A DNA stretch of 58,519 nt, taken from the NCBI GenBank assembly GCA_964399625.1, contig CAYNSB010000017.1, positions 1 to 58,519 on the forward strand, written 5' to 3'. The notes under the pieces are model-generated. The model was not told the DNA's origin. It made no database searches and was given only the letters and a program-made list of their open reading frames with translations. This document shows, one piece after another, positions 8,373-15,267 of this stretch. Every line of letters starts with the position of its first letter. The first letter of the stretch is position 1. The position numbers and the translations under genes are program-made. Source of the stretch: CAYNSB01 sp964399625 (GTDB taxonomy: Bacteria; Planctomycetota; Phycisphaerae; Phycisphaerales; UBA1924).

Positions 8373-8394
8373 GGTGTGGGCGAGCGTGCGGTCC

Positions 8395-8400
8395 ATTGTA
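8395..8400 (-). promoter_or_regulatory. -10-like box before the polytopic membrane protein
   Basis: TACAAT, a five-of-six match to TATAAT, sits 22 nt before the ATG at 8372 and overlaps the other possible ATG. It would start transcription near 8388. No good -35 box. Confidence 0.4.
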
Positions 8401-8456
8401 ACGAAGGGCCGCCCCCGGGATGCACGGGCGAACGAGTGTCGCCTCGCGAGCGCGCG

Positions 8457-8846
8457 TCAGACGGGCGCCGGGTCCGCGGGCGCGGGCTCGCTCGCGGACC
8501 CATCAACCCACGAGATGCGTCCCTGCAACGAGAGGGCGCCGATCTGCACGAGAGCCGCGGTGACCGGCACCAGCGAGATCCCGATCGCGATCGTCGCGAC
8601 GGCGCGCCCGACGTCGCGTCGGTGCTTGCCCACGTACTCGCAGATGCAAACGACCAGGATGACACTGAGGAACTTGAGCCCGATCAGCCCCCATGTCCCG
8701 AATCGATCGATGGACCACTGGGCGAGCGTGTTCACCTCGCGCCCGTGCAGGTGCACCAGCACGGTGACGGTGAGCATCACGTCCAAAGCCGACGCGAGCA
8801 CGTACCACGCATAGCGATCGGGATACAGCACGGGACGGGCGGGCAT
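8457..8846 (-). CDS. Small membrane protein, DUF5658-like
   Basis: 129 residues, with three or four hydrophobic helices. The order of features, an aromatic first helix with an Asp followed by Thr (YVLASALDVMLTVTVL), then EVNTLAQW and a helix opening GLIGLKFLSVILVV, resembles the DUF5658 membrane family. The match is from memory, not a search, and no function is known. It has a short Ala/Pro-rich tail. It lies 33 bp downstream of the lipoyl-like gene on the same strand. Confidence 0.7.
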   Translation of the reverse strand: MPARPVLYPDRYAWYVLASALDVMLTVTVLVHLHGREVNTLAQWSIDRFGTWGLIGLKFLSVILVVCICEYVGKHRRDVGRAVATIAIGISLVPVTAALVQIGALSLQGRISWVDGSASEPAPADPAPV

Positions 8847-8879
8847 GGCCGGAGCGTAACGCGCCTTTGGCCCAGGCGA

Positions 8880-9257
8880 TCACCACGCCTGCTTGGCGAC
8901 GCTGTACCTCCACAGGGGCTGCCCCGGCACGACCTCGGTTCCCTCGGCGGCGAGAATCTCGGCCATGTGCCCGTTCGCGCGGGTGCGCACAGGAATCAGC
9001 CCGATGTCTGTCAGGATGCTCACGACGAGCTGCCCCGCCACCATGGAGCGGCCCGGTTCGACACGCCAGCCCTGGACGACGCCGCGCTCGGCCGAGCGAC
9101 CCGTCTGGTGATCCGCGAACATCGGTGCGTAGAAGATGCCGCCCGCATCGCTCTCGCCAAAGAGCGGCTGCGACGGAGTGGCCGCGGCGCTCAGCATTGG
9201 ATTCTGATTCGACGTCTTCCTCGCAAGCAGTCTTCGCCAGTTCACGCGGCACCCCAC
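8880..9257 (-). CDS. Lipoyl/biotinyl-like domain protein without the modified lysine
   Basis: 125 residues. Residues about 59-117 read as a lipoyl/biotinyl barrel: GVVQGWRVEPG, then VAGQLVVSILTD, then VRTRANGHMAEILAAEGTE and VVPGQPLW. The turn that normally carries the modified Lys (TDKA in lipoyl domains) is TDIG, so lipoylation at that place is impossible. The first 58 residues are not recognised. It lies in a minus-strand run downstream of pdhA and pdhB, which need a lipoylated E2 partner that is not encoded nearby. It may be a scaffold or regulatory relative, or simply an HlyD-like barrel. Start uncertain (GTG 9257; later GTG or ATG possible). Confidence 0.68.
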   Translation of the reverse strand: MGCRVNWRRLLARKTSNQNPMLSAAATPSQPLFGESDAGGIFYAPMFADHQTGRSAERGVVQGWRVEPGRSMVAGQLVVSILTDIGLIPVRTRANGHMAEILAAEGTEVVPGQPLWRYSVAKQAW

Positions 9258-9281
9258 TCACTCAGTCGAGCGCCGTGCGGA

Positions 9282-10118
9282 TCAATGCCGCGCTCCAAAG
9301 GATTGCAACAGAAAGTCGTTCACCCGCTCGCGTGCGTCCTGGGCCGCGGTTGGAGAATACTCAAACGTAGCGCTCGGCCCAATAAACGGTACTAGCCTCA
9401 TCGTGCGCCTTTCCACGAGCGACGCGATATCAAACCCATGCTGGGCGCCCACGTACGTGCGGAGCGTCGTGCTCGGCGCGGTCTTGGCCCACTTCCGGAT
9501 GTCGTCCACGGGCGTCACATCGTCCGATTCGCCCGTCAGAATCATGAGCGGGACGGTTGGCCGCACGGGGACTGCATCCTCATTCGATGGGTAGAACGCG
9601 ATCGCGCCGAGCACGCCAAGACTCCCCATCTGAGCCTCATCGCTGAGCAAAGGCCAGAGCCCCTCGGCGCCGAGCGACCATGCAACGATGATGCCCTTGG
9701 ATCCCGGCCCGATCGTTCCGGTGGCGCGAGCGTGCGAGATGACGCGATCGATGACCCAGGCGATCTTGTCGCGTGTGGGGCCGTCGCGTCGATCGGGCGA
9801 AGCGCGCCACGCGGGCTTGTAGTCGATGACAATCGCGTCGATGCCTTGACGGTTGAGATCGGTCGCTGCGCGGAAGTAGTGCTGGTGATCATCGAAGACT
9901 TTGAGCCCGGATGCGCCTGGAAGCAGGATGGCAAAGAATGGGCCGGGTTCTGCGCCGGCCACGCGGATGTGCACGAAGGGATCGGTTGGATCGCTCGCTT
10001 TGCGCGACGCGCCGATCGGCGCCCCGTCGTGTTGCGTGCGTGATGGGGCGTCGCTGGCGCAGCCCGCCACGCACATTGCCGCAGCGCACGCGAGAATGAG
10101 CGATCGGAGCGTGCGCAT
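9282..10118 (-). CDS. Lipoprotein alpha/beta hydrolase, dienelactone-hydrolase-like
   Basis: 278 residues. The signal peptide ends in a lipobox (CVAGC), so the enzyme should be membrane-anchored outside the cytoplasm. The hydrolase fold shows a nucleophile elbow AWSLGAEG, an acid in LTGESDDVTPV and a His in GAQHGFD. This triad order is that of dienelactone-hydrolase-type enzymes. Substrate unknown. The ATG at 10118 is chosen because it begins the signal peptide. It lies 7 nt after the pdhB stop, so it is probably co-transcribed with pdhAB, which is an odd partner for a periplasmic enzyme. Confidence 0.8.
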   Translation of the reverse strand: MRTLRSLILACAAAMCVAGCASDAPSRTQHDGAPIGASRKASDPTDPFVHIRVAGAEPGPFFAILLPGASGLKVFDDHQHYFRAATDLNRQGIDAIVIDYKPAWRASPDRRDGPTRDKIAWVIDRVISHARATGTIGPGSKGIIVAWSLGAEGLWPLLSDEAQMGSLGVLGAIAFYPSNEDAVPVRPTVPLMILTGESDDVTPVDDIRKWAKTAPSTTLRTYVGAQHGFDIASLVERRTMRLVPFIGPSATFEYSPTAAQDARERVNDFLLQSFGARH

Positions 10119-10125
10119 GGAGCGC

Positions 10126-11124
10126 TCAATACCCCAGCACCTGCTGCACCGCCTCGACGATCCGCGGCGCATCGGGCAGGTACTCGAGCTCGAGCTTGTA
10201 GTACGGCATCACCGTGTCGAACCCGCACACCCGCTGCACCGGCGCCTGCAGGTGCAGGAAGCATCGCTCCTGGATGAAGGTGGCGATCTCGGCGGCCATG
10301 CTCGCGGTCTTGGGGGCTTCGCAGGCGATGACGACGCGGCCGGTCTTTTCGACGGACTGGATGATCGCGTCCTCGTCGTACGGGTAGATGGTGCGCAGGT
10401 CGATCAGCTCGACGGAGACATCCTCGGGGAGCTTGTCGATCGCCTCGAGGCATTGGAAGACGGTCGCGCCCCAGGAGATGAGCGTCACGTCCGTGCCCTC
10501 GCTCACGAGCTTCGCTTGCCCGATCGGGATCGTGTACTCCTCCTCAGGGATCTGCTCGCGGAACGAGCGGTAGACCCGCTTGGGCTCGAAGAAGACGACG
10601 GGGTCTGGGTCGCGGATCGCCGACGTGAGCAGGCCCTTGGCGTCGTAGGGCGTGCTGGGCATGACGACCTTCAGCCCCGGCGTGTGCGCGTAGATCGCCT
10701 CGGGGCTATCGCTGTGCAGTTCGGGCGCGTGGATGCCGCCGCCCACGGGCACGCGGACGGTCATGGGCACCGTCACCGAGCCGCGCGAGCGTGTGCGATA
10801 GCGGGCGGCGTGGCACGTGAGCTGGTCGTACGCGGGCCCGAGGAACCCGTCGAACTGGATCTCGGGGATCGGGCGCATGCCGGCCATCGCGAGCCCGATC
10901 GCCGTGCCCATGATGCCCGACTCGGCGAGCGGCGTGTCGACGACGCGATGCTCGCCGAACTTCTTCTGCAGACCGTCGGTGACGCGGAAGACGCCGCCGT
11001 TGAGCCCGACATCCTCGCCCAGGAGCACGACGCGCTCGTCGCGCTCCATCTCTTGGTAGAGGGCCTCGTTAATGGCATCGACGAGGGTGAGGCCTTTTTC
11101 GGTCATCATTTCGGTGCGGGGCAT
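10126..11124 (-). CDS. pdhB: Pyruvate (2-oxo acid) dehydrogenase E1 component, beta subunit
   Basis: Beta subunit of the thiamine-diphosphate E1 enzyme that decarboxylates pyruvate or branched 2-oxo acids; 332 residues. Typical stretches are VVLLGEDVGLNGGVFRVTDGL, DTPLAESGIMGTAIGLA, EIQFDGFLGPAYDQL and the end region VCGFDTVMPY. The ATG at 11124 is chosen because GGAG lies 6 nt before it (inside TTGGAGCTTCCC); earlier in-frame ATG codons have no such site. It lies 63 nt after the pdhA stop. No E2 or E3 gene is in the window. The substrate is most likely pyruvate but could be a branched-chain acid. Confidence 0.93.
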   Translation of the reverse strand: MPRTEMMTEKGLTLVDAINEALYQEMERDERVVLLGEDVGLNGGVFRVTDGLQKKFGEHRVVDTPLAESGIMGTAIGLAMAGMRPIPEIQFDGFLGPAYDQLTCHAARYRTRSRGSVTVPMTVRVPVGGGIHAPELHSDSPEAIYAHTPGLKVVMPSTPYDAKGLLTSAIRDPDPVVFFEPKRVYRSFREQIPEEEYTIPIGQAKLVSEGTDVTLISWGATVFQCLEAIDKLPEDVSVELIDLRTIYPYDEDAIIQSVEKTGRVVIACEAPKTASMAAEIATFIQERCFLHLQAPVQRVCGFDTVMPYYKLELEYLPDAPRIVEAVQQVLGY

Positions 11125-11187
11125 GGGAAGCTCCAACATGACTACATGGCCCACGGCCACATGGCCCTGATCTTTGTGTTTCTGTAC

Positions 11188-12324
11188 CTACGCGCCGTGC
11201 GACTGGCTCAGCCCAACCTGGCTCGGATCCTGTCCCAGGCTCGTCGTCCGCATCGTCGCCCGCTGGCGCTGCAGTTCGGCCGGCAGATCGCCCGCGAAGG
11301 TGTAATCGAAGATGTCGGTGATCGCGGGCTTCTCGATGCCCTCGGCGGACTTGACGATCTCGGCCACGATGGTCTTGGCGCGGTCCTCGAGCTTGGTCTG
11401 TTTCGCATCGTCCCACAGGCCCTTGCGATCGAGGTACTTGCGAAGGCGGACCATCGGATCGCGCGCCAGCCACGCCTCGACCTCTTTCGGGTCGCGGTAC
11501 CGGCGTGCGTCGTCGGCGGTGGTGTGATCGCCCAGGCGGTACGTGACGGCCTCGATGAACGAGGGCCCGCCGCCCGCGCGGGCGCGCTCGACGGATTCCT
11601 TCGCGGCCTTGTACACCGCGAACACATCGTTCCCGTCCACCTGGATCGTGGGCATGTCGTACGCCAGAGCCTTCTGCGCGACGGTCGCGGAATTCATCTG
11701 GATATCCCGCGGCACGCTGATCGCCCATTGGTTGTTCTGGCAAAAGAAGACCACGGGGACCTGCAGCACGCTGGCGAAGTTCATCGCCTCGTGGAAGTCG
11801 CCCTCGCTCGTGGCGCCATCGCCGAAGAACGTGATCGCGACGCGCGGCTCCTTGCGGAGCTTGAAGGCCCACGCGATGCCCGTCGCGTGGAGCATCTGCG
11901 TGCCGATGGGGATGGAGATCGGATTGACGTGCACGCCCTCGGGGATCTGGTTGCCCCGCTCGTCGCCCATCCAGTGCAGCAGCACCTTGTGGTACGGGTA
12001 GCCGTGCATGTTCAGCGCGAGGTTCTCGCGATAGCAGGGCACGAGCCAGTCCACGCCCTTCTTCGCGGCGTAGCCCATGCCGGCCGCCGCGGCCTCCTGC
12101 CCCTTGTTCTGCGGGTAGGTGCCCATGCGCCCCGAACGCTGCAGCTTGAAGGCGATCTCGTCGAGGGTGCGACAAATGTTCATCTGCTCGTACAGATAGA
12201 GCACGTCGTCGTCGCTGAGCGTGCCCTCCTTGCCGGGCGGGGCGAGCTTCTCGTCAACGCGACCCTCCTCGTCCATGACCTGGAGGTACTCGATCTGGGC
12301 GCTGTACACGGTGCGCTTGGACAT
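11188..12324 (-). CDS. pdhA: Pyruvate (2-oxo acid) dehydrogenase E1 component, alpha subunit
   Basis: Alpha subunit of the E1 dehydrogenase, 378 residues. The thiamine-diphosphate motif is complete: GDG at 168-170 (FFGDGATSEGDFHEAM) and its closing Asn in FFCQNNQ (about 197). The phosphorylation-loop-like region YRLGDHTTADDARRYR is also conserved. First gene of the E1 operon, with a GGGAG ribosome site and a TATACT box 42-47 nt upstream. The long N-terminal lead and general look fit the Gram-positive-type heterotetrameric E1 that works with a lipoylated E2, encoded elsewhere. Confidence 0.94.
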   Translation of the reverse strand: MSKRTVYSAQIEYLQVMDEEGRVDEKLAPPGKEGTLSDDDVLYLYEQMNICRTLDEIAFKLQRSGRMGTYPQNKGQEAAAAGMGYAAKKGVDWLVPCYRENLALNMHGYPYHKVLLHWMGDERGNQIPEGVHVNPISIPIGTQMLHATGIAWAFKLRKEPRVAITFFGDGATSEGDFHEAMNFASVLQVPVVFFCQNNQWAISVPRDIQMNSATVAQKALAYDMPTIQVDGNDVFAVYKAAKESVERARAGGGPSFIEAVTYRLGDHTTADDARRYRDPKEVEAWLARDPMVRLRKYLDRKGLWDDAKQTKLEDRAKTIVAEIVKSAEGIEKPAITDIFDYTFAGDLPAELQRQRATMRTTSLGQDPSQVGLSQSHGA

Positions 12325-12365
12325 GCAACGACTCCCTCGGCGCGGTCGATCGCCCGCGTGGACGG

Positions 12366-12371
12366 AGTATA
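12366..12371 (-). promoter_or_regulatory. -10 box of the pdhA operon
   Basis: TATACT on the minus strand, five of six bases of the consensus. The start would be near 12359, giving a leader of about 35 nt with a GGGAG ribosome site. No good -35 box. Confidence 0.5.
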
Positions 12372-12433
12372 CGGCGCAGGCGGCGACATCCCCCAGGGCC
12401 GGGGCGGGGGGTGACGCATTGAGCGGGGGATCG

Positions 12434-13357
12434 CTATCGACTCTTGGGGGGCGGGCGTGGAACCGGCGGATTCGCGGTGCGGGCCGAGCGGCTCTTCACA
12501 TCCTGAATCGCCTTGCGCAGGTCATCGGCCATGGGCGCAAGGTCGTTGATGATCGTCGTCTCATCGAAGACCTTGAGCACCGTTGGGTTCTCCAGCACCT
12601 CGCGGAGCATGCCGACGCTCAACCCGCCCCTACGCCCGATCGCGTTGAGCTGCGGGTCCTTCTCCAGCATGTCGATCGCCTGCACCACGCTGGGCATCGC
12701 CTGGACCTTCTTCATGACGTCCGTTTGCATGAACGCGTCGATCGCCTCCGGATCGTGCGAGATCTGAGAGAAGTCGCCCGCGAAGTTCATGAGCTCGGAC
12801 CCCGCGACGGGGTTGGTCGCCGCGGCGACGCCGCCCAAGGGCGACGAACGAACCGAAGTCGCCAGATCCGCGATCCGCTGCGCCAGGGGCGGCGCCGGAC
12901 GGCTCTCCTGCTGCGCGTCCTCGATCTGGGTCTTGGCGATGGGCTCGAGCGCCTGCGGGATCCATAGGAGCGCGAGGACCAGGAGCAGCCCCTCCACCAG
13001 CCCCAGACCCGCGCCAGCGATCCGGTCCCACTTCTTCCATTCGGGATGCTTTTTCATCCACCGGCGCGCGGGGATGCTGATCGCCAGCGAGACGACGATC
13101 GTCACGATCAGCGCCATCGAAACGATCGACGCGAACCGTGCCAGCAGGCCCGACGTGCCCAGAACGCCCGCGACCGCACCCTCCGCGAGCCGCCCCAGCG
13201 GAAAGCACAGCACCATCGCGAGGATCATCGCGACGACCAGGCCCAGCACACGCGCGGCCCCGCGAAGCACGCCCTGCGCGACGCCAAAGACAACGAGAAT
13301 GATCGCAAGGAGAATCATCTGGATTGATGCGGACCGAATCCGATACGCCGGGCCCAT
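12434..13357 (-). CDS. CvpA-like membrane protein
   Basis: About 307 residues. Four hydrophobic helices fill the first 160 residues in the pattern of the CvpA (colicin V production) family: an early Gly-rich helix (VVFGVAQGVLRGAARVLGLVV), a basic loop (RRWMKKHPEWKKW) and the helix AGLGLVEGLLLVLALLWIP. The C-terminal half is soluble and helical, and ends in a Pro-rich tail. The exact role of CvpA proteins is unclear. The ATG at 13357 has GAGGG upstream; a TTG at 13375 and an ATG at the first helix (13318) are alternatives. A TAGAAT box overlaps the glnK stop codon just upstream. Confidence 0.72.
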   Translation of the reverse strand: MGPAYRIRSASIQMILLAIILVVFGVAQGVLRGAARVLGLVVAMILAMVLCFPLGRLAEGAVAGVLGTSGLLARFASIVSMALIVTIVVSLAISIPARRWMKKHPEWKKWDRIAGAGLGLVEGLLLVLALLWIPQALEPIAKTQIEDAQQESRPAPPLAQRIADLATSVRSSPLGGVAAATNPVAGSELMNFAGDFSQISHDPEAIDAFMQTDVMKKVQAMPSVVQAIDMLEKDPQLNAIGRRGGLSVGMLREVLENPTVLKVFDETTIINDLAPMADDLRKAIQDVKSRSARTANPPVPRPPPKSR

Positions 13358-13396
13358 TCCGCCCTCGACGCTCAACGACTCCCGGCCATTGCACCG

Positions 13397-13402
13397 ATTC
13401 TA
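13397..13402 (-). promoter_or_regulatory. -10-like box overlapping the glnK stop
   Basis: TAGAAT, five of six to consensus, includes the glnK TAG stop and lies 39 nt before the chosen CvpA-like start. It could give the CvpA-like gene its own transcript. Confidence 0.35.
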
Positions 13403-13762
13403 GATCGCCGAACTGCCCCGCTCGCCGGTGCGGATGCGGATGCACTCCTCGAGCGGAACGACGAAGATCTTGCCATCGCCGACCGCGCCCTGCCCCGCGT
13501 TGCTGCGGGCGCCTTTGAGGATCGCCTGGATCGCTGGCTCGACGTACTTGTCATTCAGGCCGATCGTGACCTGCACCTTGGGCACCAGGCGCGGGCGCAC
13601 GGGCTGGCCGCGGAAGTACTCGACCTCGCCCTGCTGCGCGCCGTGCCCCTCCACGGGATGCACCGTGACGCGGTACTTGTCCTGCTCGTCCAGCACCTCC
13701 TGCAGCGCGGTCTGCACGGCCTCCAGACGCTCGGGGCGGATGATCGCGATGACGAGTTTCAT
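13400..13762 (-). CDS. glnK: PII nitrogen regulatory protein without the uridylylated tyrosine
   Basis: Trimeric 2-oxoglutarate/ATP sensor, 120 residues, that plugs the ammonium channel. It keeps the opening MKLVIAIIRPERL, the B-loop GDGKIFV and the C-terminal IRIRTGE. The T-loop reads EYFRGQPVRPRLVPK. Aligned with E. coli GlnB (ELYRGAEYMVDFLPK), the uridylylated Tyr-51 is a Val, so GlnD-type control at that site is not possible. The segment before the T-loop is about four residues longer than in E. coli. It follows amtB after 10 nt, the standard pair; the order (amtB first) is the reverse of the common glnK-amtB. Confidence 0.92.
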   Translation of the reverse strand: MKLVIAIIRPERLEAVQTALQEVLDEQDKYRVTVHPVEGHGAQQGEVEYFRGQPVRPRLVPKVQVTIGLNDKYVEPAIQAILKGARSNAGQGAVGDGKIFVVPLEECIRIRTGERGSSAI

Positions 13763-13772
13763 GGGTGTGCCC

Positions 13773-15146
13773 TCACATCAGGTCCGAGTGGGCGACGCGC
13801 TCGCCGTGCACGGAAATATCCAGCCCGTCGCGCTCCTGCTGCTCGTTCACGCGCAGGCCCAGCGTCGCCTTCAGAGTCCCGCCGATCAGGAGCGTGCCGG
13901 CCCCCGCGAGCGCCGCGCCCGACAGCACGCCGATCGCCTGCTTCCCCAGCTGCGCGGAGTCGCCGAAGATGAGCCCCTTCACGGGCGTGAAGCAGAACAC
14001 GCCCGTGATGAGCGCACCGAAGGTCCCGCCCACGCCGTGCACGCCGAACGCGTCGAGCGTGTCGTCGTACCCGAGCCGGCTCTTGAGCTGCACCGCCGTG
14101 TAGCAGATCGCGGACGCGGCGACGCCGATGGCTATCGCGGAGACGACATGAACATGCCCCGCGGCCGGCGTGACCGCGACAAGCCCCGCGACAATGCCCG
14201 AGGCCACGCCCAGGCTCGTGGGCTTGCCGTGGTGCCGCCACTCGATGATCATCCACAGCAGCGCCGCCGCCGCCGCCGCGGCCTGGGTGGTGGTGAACGC
14301 CAGCGCCGCCTGCGAGCCGGCGACGGGCTTGTCCGCCGCGATCGCTGAGCCCGCGTTGAAGCCGAACCACCCGAACCACAAGAGCCCCGCGCCCGTGAGC
14401 GTGAGCGCGAGGTTGTAGGGGAGGGTCGGGCTTCCGCCCGCGCGCCCGTAGTCCAGGCGCTTGCCCACGAGCAGCGCCAGCACGAGCGCCGAGAGGCCCG
14501 AGGAGATGTGCACCACCGTGCCGCCCGCGAAGTCGAGCACGCCCATCTTGAACAGCCAGCCGTTGTCGGCCCACACCCAGTGCGCCAGCGGGCAGTACAC
14601 GAACGTCGTCCACAGCAGGATGAACCAGAGGAACGACGAGAACTTCACACGCTCCGCCACGGCGCCCGAGATCAGGGCGGGCGTGATGATCGCGAACTTC
14701 CCCTGGAACATGATGAACACGAGCTCGGGCACCTGCTTGTCCGCGTACTGGTCCGCGAGCGCCACGCCATGCAGGAAGAGGTACTTGGGGTCCCACCCGA
14801 TGAAGCCGCCCACGGACTTGCCGAACGCGAGGCAGTATCCGAAGGCGACCCACTGCACGCCCACGATTCCCATCGCAACAAACGAGTACATCATGGTGTT
14901 GAGCACGTTCTTCCGTCGCACCATGCCGCCGTAGAAGAGCGCCAGCCCCGGCACCATGAGCAGCACCAGCGCGGACGACATGAGCATCCACGCGGTGGAT
15001 CCCGAGTCGATCGCCGGCGTTTGCGTCGGCGCACCCGCTTGCGCGAGGCTGAAGGGCGCAAGTGGCACGCCGTCGCCGATCAGCGACGCGAGAAGTCGGG
15101 GAGCGTCCTCGGCAAGGGCGCACACAAAGCTGGGCGAGTTTCCCAT
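13773..15146 (-). CDS. amtB: Ammonium transporter
   Basis: Amt/Rh-family channel, 457 residues with 11 predicted membrane helices after an N-terminal extension of about 50 residues that may include a signal sequence. Family marks: VPGLALFYGGMVRRKNVLNT, AHWVWADNGW, DFAGGTVVHISSG (pore His), LTLTGAGLLWFGWFGFN and FGVHGVGGTFGALITG (second pore His). The ATG at 15146 is set by GGAG with a 6-nt spacer; a TTG at 15158 is the alternative. It heads the amtB-glnK operon and has the best promoter in the region. Confidence 0.95.
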   Translation of the reverse strand: MGNSPSFVCALAEDAPRLLASLIGDGVPLAPFSLAQAGAPTQTPAIDSGSTAWMLMSSALVLLMVPGLALFYGGMVRRKNVLNTMMYSFVAMGIVGVQWVAFGYCLAFGKSVGGFIGWDPKYLFLHGVALADQYADKQVPELVFIMFQGKFAIITPALISGAVAERVKFSSFLWFILLWTTFVYCPLAHWVWADNGWLFKMGVLDFAGGTVVHISSGLSALVLALLVGKRLDYGRAGGSPTLPYNLALTLTGAGLLWFGWFGFNAGSAIAADKPVAGSQAALAFTTTQAAAAAAALLWMIIEWRHHGKPTSLGVASGIVAGLVAVTPAAGHVHVVSAIAIGVAASAICYTAVQLKSRLGYDDTLDAFGVHGVGGTFGALITGVFCFTPVKGLIFGDSAQLGKQAIGVLSGAALAGAGTLLIGGTLKATLGLRVNEQQERDGLDISVHGERVAHSDLM

Positions 15147-15170
15147 CGCGATCTCCAACGACGGGTCCGG

Positions 15171-15199
15171 AACTTATAGAAGAACGCGCGCACTGTCAA
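15171..15199 (-). promoter_or_regulatory. Sigma70-type promoter of amtB-glnK
   Basis: A perfect TTGACA (15199-15194, minus strand) is followed at 15 bp by TATAAG or at 17 bp by TAAGTT. The start codon is about 25 nt downstream. There is no GG-N10-GC element, so sigma54 control is not indicated even though an NtrC-type regulator is present in the window. Confidence 0.65.
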
Positions 15200-15267
15200 A
15201 CCTTCGAACGCGGGGGGCGTTCGGCTTCGACGGGCGACCGGAGCGTGGGCGGGCGAGGGCCGACCCC

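Noticed and set aside
7047..9395. 782-codon open plus-strand frame opposite the membrane-protein genes
   Set aside because: Composition is Arg/Glu/Asp/His-heavy with no domain; it is antisense to three plausible genes.
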